Assembly: GCF_016907795.1 (NCBI RefSeq)
Contig: NZ_JAFBCR010000001.1
Coordinates: 1,116,001-1,180,000, forward strand
DNA from: Kocuria palustris
GTDB taxonomy: Bacteria; Actinomycetota; Actinomycetes; Actinomycetales; Micrococcaceae
DNA: 64,000 nt
Direction: 5' to 3'
The translations under genes and the position numbers were made by a program. The notes under the pieces are model-generated. The model saw nothing but the letters and a program-made list of their open reading frames with translations, was not told where the DNA came from and searched no databases. Every line of letters starts with the position of its first letter. The stretch's first letter is position 1. Of the stretch, positions 38,970 to 47,230 are shown piece after piece.

Positions 38970-39683
38970 ATGGAGCTGCTGCCCGATGAGGACCTCCGCC
39001 GCGTGCTGTGCGTGGTGGCCCATCCCGATGACCTCGAGTACGGGGTCTCTGCCGCCGTGGCCAGCTGGGTCGCCCGCGGTGTGGAGGTCTCCTACCTGCT
39101 GCTGACCAGTGGCGAGGCCGGGATGCAGCGCGATCCCGCCGAGACCGGCCCGCTGCGCGCCCAGGAGCAGGCCCGCGCCTGCGCGGAGGTGGGCGTCACG
39201 GACCTGACGATCCTCGATCACCCCGACGGCCACCTGGAGCCCTCGCTCGAGCTGCGCCGGGACATCGCCCGGCACATCCGCCGCGTGCGCCCGGATGCGG
39301 TGGTGACCATGACCTGGGCTGACGTGGTGCCGTGGGGGCTGTCCATGGCAGATCACCGCGTGGCCGGACTCGCCGCCGCTGATGCCGTGCGCGATGCCGA
39401 CAACCGGTGGGTCTTCCGCGAGCTCGCCGAGCAGGAGGGCCTCGAGCCGTGGGGCGCCACGTGGCTGCTGGTCTCCGGCTCCGACGAGCCCACCCACGCG
39501 GTGGACGTCAGCGGCGAGCCCCTGGAGCGCGGGATCGCCTCGCTCGAGCAGCACCGCGAGTACCTGGCGGATCTGCCGGGCCACCCCGCCCCGCGCGAGC
39601 TGATCACCGGAGTCACCGCGGAGGCCGGCCGCGAGCTCGGCGTGGAGGCCGCCGAGGCCTTCCGAGCCTTCCGGCTGCGCTGA
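38970..39683 (+). CDS. PIG-L/LmbE-family deacetylase
   Basis: A 237-residue zinc hydrolase of the PIG-L family that removes acetyl groups from N-acetylglucosamine-like sugars. The zinc motif AHPDD is at residues 18-22 and the third ligand in ADHRVAGLAAADAV. Actinobacterial relatives include MshB (mycothiol synthesis), Mca and mycolic or antibiotic deacetylases; this one is too divergent from MshB for me to assign. The ATG at 38970 has GAGGAG ten bases upstream. Confidence 0.85.
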   Translation: MELLPDEDLRRVLCVVAHPDDLEYGVSAAVASWVARGVEVSYLLLTSGEAGMQRDPAETGPLRAQEQARACAEVGVTDLTILDHPDGHLEPSLELRRDIARHIRRVRPDAVVTMTWADVVPWGLSMADHRVAGLAAADAVRDADNRWVFRELAEQEGLEPWGATWLLVSGSDEPTHAVDVSGEPLERGIASLEQHREYLADLPGHPAPRELITGVTAEAGRELGVEAAEAFRAFRLR

Positions 39684-39771
39684 GGGCCCTCACGGCGACG
39701 ACCGCCGGCAGCTGCAGGCGGAGCTGTCAGGACACCCGGCGGCTGCCCCGCGCAGGGACGCCCCGCTCGCC

Positions 39772-40218
39772 TCATGAGAAGGGGCTGTCCTCCGGCGCCC
39801 CTGCGCGGCTTCGGCCATGGGCCTGACCGAAGACCGACAGCGACGGCGGCAGGTCGATGCCCACCTCCACGTCGACCGTGGTGGCCTCGGGACCCACGAC
39901 CGCGCAGTCGAGAACCTCCGCGCCGTTGAGCTCGGCCAGCTCGGCGGCGACCTCGCAGGGCTGCCCGATCCGCAGACCGCGGGCGGTGTCGGCGGCGGCC
40001 AGCGCCGAGAGGTCGGCGGCGTTGCCGGCGCGATGGGTCAGGATCGCGGCCTGCCCCACTCCCAGCGCCGCGATGATCAGGAAGACGGCGACCAGGGCGA
40101 GGATCAGTCCGAAGACCGTCCCCGCACCGAGGTCGGGATGATGCCGCCGATCCCACGCGGATCCGTCGGGATCGTCGCCCAGGATCCCGGGGTCGAGCCC
40201 GCCGCCCTCAGCCCACAT
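39772..40218 (-). CDS. Tad pilus minor protein, TadG/Rv3654c-like
   Basis: A 148-residue protein with a short N-terminal cytoplasmic part, one hydrophobic helix (residues about 34-56, TVFGLILALVAVFLIIAALGVGQAAI) and an extracytoplasmic domain with two cysteines. This is the layout of the TadG-like flp pilus-assembly proteins next to TadE in actinobacteria. The helix start GAGTVF lacks the +5 Glu of a true type IV prepilin motif, unlike the TadE and pilin genes beside it. The start overlaps the tadE end by 11 bases. Last gene of the Tad operon. Confidence 0.75.
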   Translation of the reverse strand: MWAEGGGLDPGILGDDPDGSAWDRRHHPDLGAGTVFGLILALVAVFLIIAALGVGQAAILTHRAGNAADLSALAAADTARGLRIGQPCEVAAELAELNGAEVLDCAVVGPEATTVDVEVGIDLPPSLSVFGQAHGRSRAGAPEDSPFS

Positions 40219-40624
40219 CGACGATCACCTCCTCGCTGAACGTCGTGGCCTCGGCCGATACCTCGAGCGACTCCCAGCGCCCCAGGACCCCGGGAGCGGG
40301 AAGCCGCACGGCTGCGGTGGCCCGGTCGTCGTCGCGCTGCACGGAGACCACGGCGTCGTCGCCGGCGATGGCCTCGGCCTCCCGCTGGGCGTCGGCGGCG
40401 GATTCCCCGCGGGCCATCACGCGGGCGGCGGCTCCCGCCGCCTCCTCGGCGCGCACCTGCAGCATGGCCGCGCCGCCGCAGGCAAGGAGCACGGCCAGCA
40501 GCAGGACGATCGAGGGCAGGACGATGGCGGTCTCGACGGTCACGGCGCCCTCGTCCCGGGCGCTGCTGCTGTGGCGGTGCCGTGGCCGTGTGCGGCGGGC
40601 GAGCGCTGCGCGGATGCTGTTCAT
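40208..40624 (-). CDS. tadE: TadE-like pseudopilin
   Basis: A 138-residue protein with a basic N-terminus, then DEGAVTVETAIVLPSIVLLL. Glycine 26 followed by four residues and E31 matches the prepilin-peptidase motif G/xxxxE, so it is probably processed and inserted like a pilin. The remaining region is a soluble domain. In Tad systems TadE is a minor pseudopilin needed for assembly. Preceded by two tandem hairpins in the gap after the pilin gene; an AGAGGA ribosome binding site lies about eight bases before the ATG. Confidence 0.83.
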   Translation of the reverse strand: MNSIRAALARRTRPRHRHSSSARDEGAVTVETAIVLPSIVLLLAVLLACGGAAMLQVRAEEAAGAAARVMARGESAADAQREAEAIAGDDAVVSVQRDDDRATAAVRLPAPGVLGRWESLEVSAEATTFSEEVIVDVG

Positions 40625-40652
40625 GGCGATGTCCTCTCGTTCCGGTCGTCGT

Positions 40653-40687
40653 CGGTCGGCCCGGTGCGCGCGGCACCGGGCCGACCG
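40653..40687 (-). repeat. 15-bp hairpin in the pilin-tadE gap
   Basis: A perfect inverted repeat (40653-40667 with 40673-40687, five-base loop GCGCG) directly before the tadE ribosome binding site. Together with the neighbouring 17-bp hairpin it fills most of the 113-base gap. Confidence 0.8.
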
Positions 40688-40694
40688 GGCCAGG

Positions 40695-40735
40695 GCCGGG
40701 AGGATCCGCGCGCGGAGAGCGCGGATCCTCCCGGC
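40695..40735 (-). terminator. 17-bp hairpin directly after the Flp pilin gene
   Basis: A perfect 17-bp inverted repeat (40695-40711 with 40719-40735, seven-base loop), starting two bases after the pilin stop codon. It may act as a partial terminator or as an mRNA-protecting structure raising pilin mRNA over tadE and tadG. Confidence 0.75.
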
Positions 40736-40737
40736 GA

Positions 40738-40998
40738 TCAGATGGCGAGCGCCTTCTCGACGATCTTGAGCAGCAGGTCGGAGACGGCATCGGAGGCGAG
40801 GACCGCCGCCATGACGCCTCCGAAGGCGGCGGCGGCCAAGAGGATGATGGCGTACTCCACCGTGGAGGCGCCGAGGTCCGGATCCTGTGCGCTGAGCTCT
40901 CGACCGGGCTCGACGGTCCCGGACGGCTGCAGGGCGGTGACGATCTCCTCCGACGGCTCGAGCGAGGCGGGGGCGGTGGTGCGGGTGATGACGGACAT
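40738..40998 (-). CDS. Flp-type pilin (DUF4244)
   Basis: An 86-residue protein. A 43-residue hydrophilic leader ends DPDLG, followed by ASTVEYAIILLAAAAFGG. G43, E48 and Y49 match the Flp prepilin cleavage motif G/xxxxEY, so the mature pilin would be only 43 residues and nearly all one helix. This is the expected major pilin of the Tad locus, between TadC and TadE. The ATG at 40998 has GAGGGA six bases upstream; earlier in-frame starts encode unrelated sequence. Confidence 0.82.
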   Translation of the reverse strand: MSVITRTTAPASLEPSEEIVTALQPSGTVEPGRELSAQDPDLGASTVEYAIILLAAAAFGGVMAAVLASDAVSDLLLKIVEKALAI

Positions 40999-41100
40999 GA
41001 TGTCCCTCTCTCTCATTCGGGCCCCGGGAAGGGGCTCCTGGACCGGGCGGACGGTCGTCCGACCGGGGCTCATGGGCCGCCGCGGCTGCGACGGCGTCGC

Positions 41101-41718
41101 TCATCCGAGCAGGTCGGGCACGAGCCCGATGAGCACCGGGACGATGCCCCAGCACACGAAGGCCGGCAGGGAGCACAGCCCCAGCGGGACCATGAGGTGC
41201 ACGGACAGCCGCTCGGCCGCCGCCTCCGCCCGGCGGTGCTCCGAGCGCCGGACCTGAGCGGAGGCCGCCCGCAGGGCCGAGGCCGACGGCGCCCCGGAGA
41301 CGGCCGCGAAGGTCAGCGCCGAGCGCAGGTCCTGGACCTGGGGCGGAACCTCCCCGGCTGCCGACCAGGCCTGCTGCCACGACAGCCCCAGCCCGAGTGC
41401 GGTGGCCACGCAGCGAAGCGCCTGCCCGACGGCTCCGGAGTCCGTGCCGGCCAGCACCTCCAGGGCCCTGGAGACCGGGACGCCCGACTCGAGCATCGAG
41501 GCGACGAGCTCGATCAGGACCCCGGCGGAGACGCCTGCGGCAGCCTCGGTCCCGACGGGCGCCTCCGCCTCGGCCGCCGCAGCGGCCCTCGAGGCTCCGG
41601 GCAACCCGCTTGAGGGACGGCTCCTGCCGGGCAGCGGCGCGATCCCCGAGACGATCAGCGCTCCCAGGACCAGGAACGCGATCAGCGCCGCGCCGCGCAG
41701 GGTCTGCGGATCGGTCAT
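41101..41718 (-). CDS. TadC-like type II/IV secretion platform protein
   Basis: A 205-residue membrane protein of the T2SF (GspF) family. A first helix at residues 8-28 is followed by an Ala/Glu-rich linker, the cytosolic T2SF domain (GVLIELVASMLESGVPVSRALEVLA) and a C-terminal pair of helices (LMVPLGLCSLPAFVCWGIVPVLIGLV). It forms the inner-membrane platform with TadB. The ATG overlaps the tadB stop (ATGA). Confidence 0.85.
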   Translation of the reverse strand: MTDPQTLRGAALIAFLVLGALIVSGIAPLPGRSRPSSGLPGASRAAAAAEAEAPVGTEAAAGVSAGVLIELVASMLESGVPVSRALEVLAGTDSGAVGQALRCVATALGLGLSWQQAWSAAGEVPPQVQDLRSALTFAAVSGAPSASALRAASAQVRRSEHRRAEAAAERLSVHLMVPLGLCSLPAFVCWGIVPVLIGLVPDLLG

Positions 41719-42539
41719 GGCCGCCGCCTCCCCTGTGCCGCAGCAGGCGCTGCCCGGTGCCCGGAGGCGGCCTCTGCCTGGTGGACCATCCGGCGGGTCC
41801 ACACCCGCCCGACGATCGTCAGGACCGCACCGAGCACGCCGGCGGTGATGCCCCAGGGTGTGGTCAGCAGCGTGCGCACCGGGTCGGCGCCGATCAGCAT
41901 CCCGAGCCCCAGGGCGAGCACCGGCAGCCAGGACAGGATCCGCACGGTGGCCTTGACCCCCGCCAGGGCGGTCTCGCGGGCGGCATCGGCATCCAGGTCG
42001 GCCTCCGCGGCTTCGGCCACGCCCTCCAGCAGCGAGGCCAGGGGCGCTCCGGTGCGCTCGGAGACCTCCCAGCACCGGGCCAGATCCCGCAGCACGGAGA
42101 CCCGTGTGCGCTCGAGCCGGCTGCGGCCTCGGCCCGCAGCGGCCGCCTGGGCCCGCAGCGTCTCGCCCGGACCGCGTCCGAGGGAGGCGGCTGCGGCGAC
42201 GCTGCGGCTGATCCGCTCCTGAGCACGGATCGACCGGCTGGGCGCTACCGCCTGGGCGGCGGTCTGCGCGCTGACGGAGAAGACCGCCGACGGGGTCTGC
42301 CCCGCCCTGACCAGAGCGGCCAGCTGCCGGATCCAATCGACCCACTCGCCGGCCTCAGCGGCGGCATCGCGTCGGCGCAGCCGCCGAAGCAGGGACTCGA
42401 TCCCGGTGGCCCCCGCCGGCACCGGTTCAGCAGCTGCGGCGCTCCCGAGGACACCGAGGTGCGCCGGCAGCTGCCGCGGGAGCCACAGCAGCACCGCGGC
42501 CCCGAGGAGCAGGGCGCAGATGGCCGCGAACGCGCTCAT
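41715..42539 (-). CDS. TadB-like type II/IV secretion platform protein
   Basis: A 274-residue membrane protein. An N-terminal helix (residues 3-20) precedes a T2SF domain (WVDWIRQLAALVRAGQTPSAVFSVSA, LARCWEVSERTGAPLASLLEGVAEA) and two C-terminal helices (ILSWLPVLALGLGMLIG, WGITAGVLGAVLTIVG). It partners TadC to form the pilus platform energised by TadA. Starts overlap on both sides (ATGA with tadA and tadC), so the whole set is one coupled operon. Confidence 0.86.
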   Translation of the reverse strand: MSAFAAICALLLGAAVLLWLPRQLPAHLGVLGSAAAAEPVPAGATGIESLLRRLRRRDAAAEAGEWVDWIRQLAALVRAGQTPSAVFSVSAQTAAQAVAPSRSIRAQERISRSVAAAASLGRGPGETLRAQAAAAGRGRSRLERTRVSVLRDLARCWEVSERTGAPLASLLEGVAEAAEADLDADAARETALAGVKATVRILSWLPVLALGLGMLIGADPVRTLLTTPWGITAGVLGAVLTIVGRVWTRRMVHQAEAASGHRAAPAAAQGRRRP

Positions 42540-43744
42540 GAGCCGGCCTGCCCGGGACTGCGCGCGGCCAGCGCCGCGAACTCCGACCAGCCTGGGCCGA
42601 AGGATGGACCCTGCGGCGTCTGCTCGAAGGCCGGGACCATGCGCAGCGCCCCCTGGTGCTCCTGCAGAAGCGAGACGGTGCGCAGGATCCGCCGACCGCC
42701 CTCGCGGTCCAGGTGGATCACCAGGTCCAGGGCCGAGCCGGCCTGCAGGGCCACCGCCTCCGGGGACATCCCTCCGAGGGCTCCGAGCGCTGCCAGGCGA
42801 GCCGGCACGGCATCGGCGGAGTTCGCGTGGACGGTCCCCGCCCCGCTGTGCCCCGTGTTCAGCGCGGTGAGCAGCTCCCGGACCTCGGCCCCGCGGCACT
42901 CCCCGATCACGATCCGGTCCGGGCGCATGCGCAGCGACTGCCGCACCAGCTCGACCAGATCCACCGCACCGGCGCCCTCGACGTTCGCATGCCGGGACTG
43001 CAGGCCGATCACGTGCGGGTGCTCGGGGCGCAGCTCGGCGGCATCCTCGATCAGCACGATCCGCTCGCCGACGGGGCAGGCCGACAGCAGCGCGTTGAGC
43101 ACCGTGGTCTTGCCGGATCCGGTCGAGCCGGTGACCAGCAGGTTCGCCCCGCCGGCTGTGGCGGCCAGCAGCAGCTCCAGGATCTCGGGGAGCAGGGTCC
43201 CGGAGGCCACCAGGTCGTTCACGCTGAGCACGGCGCGGTGCCGGAAGCGCACGGACAGCAGCGTGCCTCCCGTGGAGATCGGTGGCAGCACTGCATGGAC
43301 GCGGATGCCGTCGTCGGTCTGGACGTCGGCGCAGGGGTGGGCGTCGTCCAGACGCCGCCCGGCCGAGGCGATCAGGCGCACGGCCAGTGCGCGCACCTCC
43401 TCCTCGCTGCGGAAGGGGGACTTGACCCGCACGGGCCCGGCACCGGCCTCCCACCAGACCTCGCGGTGGCCGTTGATCCACACGTCGGTGAGCCCCTCGG
43501 CGGGCAGCATGGCCTGCAGGGCGCCCAGCCCGGTCAGCTCGGCGCGGATCCTGCGCACGGCGTGCAGGGTCCCTGCGGCGCTGAGGGCATGGCCGGACTC
43601 GCGCACGGCACGGGCGATCCGCTCGTCGTCCACGCTGCCGCCGTCGCTGAGCAGCGCCTCGCGGACCTCGTGCAGCAGCTGCGGGTCCAGGTCTGCGCCG
43701 CTCGTGCCGCGGAGGCTCGACGGCGTCGTCGTCTGGGCGCTCAT
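42536..43744 (-). CDS. tadA: TadA-family pilus assembly ATPase
   Basis: A 402-residue secretion ATPase that powers pilus assembly. Walker A GSTGSGKTT spans residues 206-214, the Asp box IEDAAEL follows, then Walker B IVIGECRGAEVRELLTALNTGHSGAGTVHAN with the His box. The N-terminal domain (LTDVWINGHREVWWE) is typical of TadA/CpaF. Hexameric and cytosolic. Overlaps the upstream tadZ-like gene and the downstream tadB gene by four bases each. Confidence 0.93.
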   Translation of the reverse strand: MSAQTTTPSSLRGTSGADLDPQLLHEVREALLSDGGSVDDERIARAVRESGHALSAAGTLHAVRRIRAELTGLGALQAMLPAEGLTDVWINGHREVWWEAGAGPVRVKSPFRSEEEVRALAVRLIASAGRRLDDAHPCADVQTDDGIRVHAVLPPISTGGTLLSVRFRHRAVLSVNDLVASGTLLPEILELLLAATAGGANLLVTGSTGSGKTTVLNALLSACPVGERIVLIEDAAELRPEHPHVIGLQSRHANVEGAGAVDLVELVRQSLRMRPDRIVIGECRGAEVRELLTALNTGHSGAGTVHANSADAVPARLAALGALGGMSPEAVALQAGSALDLVIHLDREGGRRILRTVSLLQEHQGALRMVPAFEQTPQGPSFGPGWSEFAALAARSPGQAGS

Positions 43745-45186
43745 GCCCGCCGCCCCAATCCAGTGCCGGCCGCGGAGGCGACGTCCTCGGCCAGCAGGCC
43801 GTGCAGCTCATCGAGCTGCTCCCACAGGGCAGCCGCCGTCTCGGCGTGGCGTCGCCTGCGCCCGCGGGGCAGCAGATCGCGGACCTCGCAGGCCTCCGCG
43901 ACCCGCGCATCGAAGGGCAGCGCCCCCAGTGGACGGACGCCCAGGTGCTCGGCAGCGCCGTCGGCGGAGACATCGGAGATGGCCGGTCCGGCCAGGACGT
44001 ACTCGACGGGGATCCCGCCGAGGCCCTGTCCGACACGGAGGGCGCAGATCATCCCCCGGAGGGTGCGCGGCACGACCACCAGCACGGCATCGCACTGACC
44101 GGCCATCCGGAACGATCGTTCGGTGCCTCGGCCGAGGTCGAGCACGACCACGTCGCACGCACGGCGCAGCGTGCGCAGCACCTCGGGCACCGGCGCCTGC
44201 ACGGGCTCGCGACGATCCCAGGACAGCCACCGGAGCGACTCCAGGCCCTCGATGTCCGGCAGCACCTCCCACAGCCGCTGCGAGCTCAGCGCCCCGTGGG
44301 ATCCCACCAGATCCGGCCAGCGCAGCCCGCCGAGCAGCTCGGTGCCCAGCAGCAGATCGATGCCGCAGCTGTCGGGGTCGCCGTCCACCAGCACGACGTC
44401 GTGCTCCTGAGCTGCCGAGGCCGCCAGCCAGCAGGACAGGGTCGAGGCGCCCGCTCCTCCCGCAGCGCCCATGACGCCCAGCACCCCTGCGCTCATGCGT
44501 GCCGCGTCCGCGTGCACATCCGCCAGCCGGTCGGCCAGCCACGGCTCGGCCGCCGGCAGCACGGCCACGGTGCACTCGCCCACGCGGGAGGCCAGCTCCC
44601 ACAGGTCCTCGTCCTCGGCCGTCCCCAGCAGCACCGCCGGAGCCGGCAGCGTCCCTGAGCTCACCTCGGCGGCGCGGAGGCTGCGGGCATCCAGCAGGAT
44701 CAGCTCGGTCGATTCCGCCGCCGCCTCCTCCAGCTGTCCGGGCTCGAGCCCGCGAGCGCGGCTCAGGCGCGCCTCGGCGGCAGCGCAGACCGCGGTCATC
44801 TCCTGGACCAGGCCGGCGTCCGCGCTGATCAGCACCACGCGCCGACCGGGCCCCTCGAGCACGAGGCCCGAAGGAGCCCTCTCCGCCCCGGGCGCAGCGA
44901 CCGCGCGGGGGTCCGCAGCCGTCGTCTCGGCCGTCGCACGCAGCGCGGATGCCGGAGGCGGCACCGCAGCGCTCGCACTGATCACCGGATCACCCGCGGC
45001 CTGAGGCAGCCCGGGCAGCGAGCCCGCTCGCTCGAGCTCCCGGTCCGCGACGACCGCGTCGAGATCCGTCTGCCGCTCGGCCTCGCGGTCCGCTCGCGCC
45101 GTCAGGTCGAGGGCGGCGGCGCGCCGCCCGGAGGGGCGTCGCCGCCGCTCGATCCGCGGCTCCTGGGGCAGGTGCTGTGCTGTCAT
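43741..45186 (-). CDS. TadZ/CpaE-like pilus localisation protein with a degenerate P-loop
   Basis: A 481-residue protein. Residues 1-110 are a low-complexity basic then Ala/Pro-rich region; 115-230 resemble a receiver-like domain; 235-470 form a MinD/ParA-type ATPase fold. The deviant Walker A is GVMGAAGGAGASTL (residues about 237-250): both signature lysines are missing, as in several actinobacterial homologues such as Rv3660c. Switch regions LVDGDPDSCGIDLLLG and VVLDLGRG remain. It probably positions the Tad machine. First gene of the operon; the start at 45186 has no strong ribosome binding site. Confidence 0.8.
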   Translation of the reverse strand: MTAQHLPQEPRIERRRRPSGRRAAALDLTARADREAERQTDLDAVVADRELERAGSLPGLPQAAGDPVISASAAVPPPASALRATAETTAADPRAVAAPGAERAPSGLVLEGPGRRVVLISADAGLVQEMTAVCAAAEARLSRARGLEPGQLEEAAAESTELILLDARSLRAAEVSSGTLPAPAVLLGTAEDEDLWELASRVGECTVAVLPAAEPWLADRLADVHADAARMSAGVLGVMGAAGGAGASTLSCWLAASAAQEHDVVLVDGDPDSCGIDLLLGTELLGGLRWPDLVGSHGALSSQRLWEVLPDIEGLESLRWLSWDRREPVQAPVPEVLRTLRRACDVVVLDLGRGTERSFRMAGQCDAVLVVVPRTLRGMICALRVGQGLGGIPVEYVLAGPAISDVSADGAAEHLGVRPLGALPFDARVAEACEVRDLLPRGRRRRHAETAAALWEQLDELHGLLAEDVASAAGTGLGRRA

Positions 45187-45349
45187 GCCCCGAACGATGC
45201 GCCGCCGGCGGCCCCCTCGGGACGGCAGTCGCGGATCCGAGCACGCCCTGGCGGGGCGCTGCCGCCGATGCATGGCCTGTGGAGGCTCTCGCGCACGGGC
45301 GGGGGTCAGGGGCGCCTGTGCTGTCGGTGCCGACGGCGAGAATGCCGAA

Positions 45350-47188
45350 GTGCTGATCGTCGTGACCGCCCCGGATCCGCGCGCCGCGACCACAGGGCTC
45401 GCAGGCGCGAGAACCTCGGCCGTCCACTGGGCGCAGGTCCTCGACGACCTCACCCGGCCCCTCAGCGCCCCGCAGCAGCTGGACTCCACGGGGCTCGCCG
45501 CCTTCATCCACGACCAGGACGCCCGGTGCCGGACGGAGACCGGCCGCAGCCCGCGCTGGGTCCTCGAGCGCTCGCCGCTGATCCTGCCCGGGCTGCTGGC
45601 CGCGGATCCGGCCGTGCCGCTGCCGCACCTGCACGACCTCCGACTGGTCTCGGCGATCCTCTCCAACGCGGCGAGCGCACCGGCCGCACGGGTGGACTAC
45701 TCGCCGGTGCTCGAGCCTCTGGCGGCCCACGAGCACCCGGGGATCGCCCCCGAGCCCCCGCCGCGCTCCGTGTGGAACGGTCCCGGCGAGGGCCAGATGG
45801 GCCTCTTCGACGATGCCCCGGAAGGCATGGCTGCCCCGGACTCGGACGCGGGGGGCGCCGAGCGGCTCTCTGCAGCCATCGAGGAGCTGCGCGCCCAGCT
45901 GGCCGCGATCGAGGGCTCCCGCTCCCCCGGGAAGCTGCGTCTGCTCTGCGGGCTCGAATCCGCCGGGGCGCTGCTGGCCGCGGACATGCACCGGATCGGG
46001 ATCCCCTGGGACGCAGAGGTCCATCGCCGCCTGCTCGTCGAGGCGCTGGGCCCGCAGCCCGCGCTCGGACATCGTCCGGCCCGCATGGAGGAGGCCGTCC
46101 AGCGGGTCCGCCGGGTGCTGGGCGCCGCCGAGCTGAACCCGGATTCCCCCCAGTCCCTGCTGCGGGCGCTGCGCGGTGCGGGGCTCAACGTCAGCTCCAC
46201 GAGCCAGTGGGAGCTCACCGGCTGGGTCCAGGCCGCACCGGTCTCCTCACCCGGGGAGCGCTTTCGCCGCGAGCAGCTGGTCGCCCCCGTGCTGGAGTAC
46301 AAGAAGCTCTCCCGGCTGCTCACGGCCAGCGGCTGGCAGTGGCTCGAATCCTGGGTGCGCGATGACCGCTTCCGCGCCGAGTACGTGGTGGGCGGCGTGG
46401 TCACCGGGCGCTGGGCCGCACGCGGCGGCGGGGCCCTGCAGATCCCCAAGGTGATCCGCTCGGCCGTGCGGCCGGGCCCGGATCGTCGACTGGTGGTCGC
46501 CGACGCCGCCCAGCTCGAGCCCCGCGTCCTGGCCGTGCTCGCCCGCGACGACGCCCTGGCCGATGCCTCTCGCGGTCGCGACCTCTACCTCTCGATCGCC
46601 GAGCGCGGCCGGGACTCCGGGACGGGACTCACCCAGCGCGATCACGCCAAGGTCGCTCTGCTCGGCGCCATGTACGGAGCCACGAGCGGCGAGTCCGGCA
46701 GGCTCATGCCCCAGCTTGCCCGGCTGTTCCCGCAGGCCGTGGCCTTCGTGGAGCACGCCGCCCGCGTGGGCGAGGACGGCTCCCAGGTCTGCACCTGGCT
46801 CGGGCGCTGGTCGCCGCAGCCCGATCAGCGCTGGCAGGAGGCCGTGGCCCGCACGGCCAGCGCCGAGGACGAGCGCCGCGCAGCCCAGCTGCGCAGGTCG
46901 CAGGGGCGGTTCACGCGCAACTTCGTGGTCCAGGGCTCAGCGGCCGAATGGGCCATGGCCTGGATGGGCTGCGTGCGCGCGCAGCTGCATCGCCGCGGCC
47001 TGGACGCCGCCCTGGTCTTCTTCCTGCACGACGAGATCATGGTGGACTCCTCCGCCGAGCACGCCGAGGAGGTGGCCGATCTGGTGCGCGAGTGCGCCGA
47101 GCAGGCCACCGGGATCGTCTTCGGCCGGGTGCCGGTCGAGTTCCCGGTGACCGTGGCGGTCGTGGAGAGCTACGACCAGGCCAAGTGA
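45350..47188 (+). CDS. PolA-like bifunctional 3'-5' exonuclease/DNA polymerase family protein
   Basis: A 612-residue family A polymerase-like protein. Polymerase motif A is VVADAAQLEPRVLAVLARD, the O-helix is RDHAKVALLGAMYG with the nucleotide-binding Arg, Lys and Tyr, and motif C is FFLHDEIMVD, so the polymerase site looks complete. The first 250 residues should be the exonuclease domain, but the DxE and YxxxD motifs are not recognisable, so proofreading is probably absent. It is a second, shorter Pol I-like protein of actinobacteria; its role is not established. The GTG at 45350 is likely; no ribosome binding site. Divergent from the Tad operon. Confidence 0.85.
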   Translation: MLIVVTAPDPRAATTGLAGARTSAVHWAQVLDDLTRPLSAPQQLDSTGLAAFIHDQDARCRTETGRSPRWVLERSPLILPGLLAADPAVPLPHLHDLRLVSAILSNAASAPAARVDYSPVLEPLAAHEHPGIAPEPPPRSVWNGPGEGQMGLFDDAPEGMAAPDSDAGGAERLSAAIEELRAQLAAIEGSRSPGKLRLLCGLESAGALLAADMHRIGIPWDAEVHRRLLVEALGPQPALGHRPARMEEAVQRVRRVLGAAELNPDSPQSLLRALRGAGLNVSSTSQWELTGWVQAAPVSSPGERFRREQLVAPVLEYKKLSRLLTASGWQWLESWVRDDRFRAEYVVGGVVTGRWAARGGGALQIPKVIRSAVRPGPDRRLVVADAAQLEPRVLAVLARDDALADASRGRDLYLSIAERGRDSGTGLTQRDHAKVALLGAMYGATSGESGRLMPQLARLFPQAVAFVEHAARVGEDGSQVCTWLGRWSPQPDQRWQEAVARTASAEDERRAAQLRRSQGRFTRNFVVQGSAAEWAMAWMGCVRAQLHRRGLDAALVFFLHDEIMVDSSAEHAEEVADLVRECAEQATGIVFGRVPVEFPVTVAVVESYDQAK

Positions 47189-47230
47189 CGACGGTCCCGC
47201 TCAGCCCAGCGGCGCGGGACGGCCGTCGTC
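47187..47230. terminator. bidirectional terminator between the polymerase and Nudix genes
   Basis: A 14-bp stem with one three-base bulge: 47187-47200 pairs with 47214-47230. It overlaps both stop regions of the convergent genes and is followed by TTT on the plus strand. Confidence 0.7.

Noticed and set aside
39772-45186. The Tad locus as a new secretion system
   Set aside because: All components correspond to known Tad/Flp families in the usual actinobacterial order; only the hairpins and the degenerate motifs are notable.
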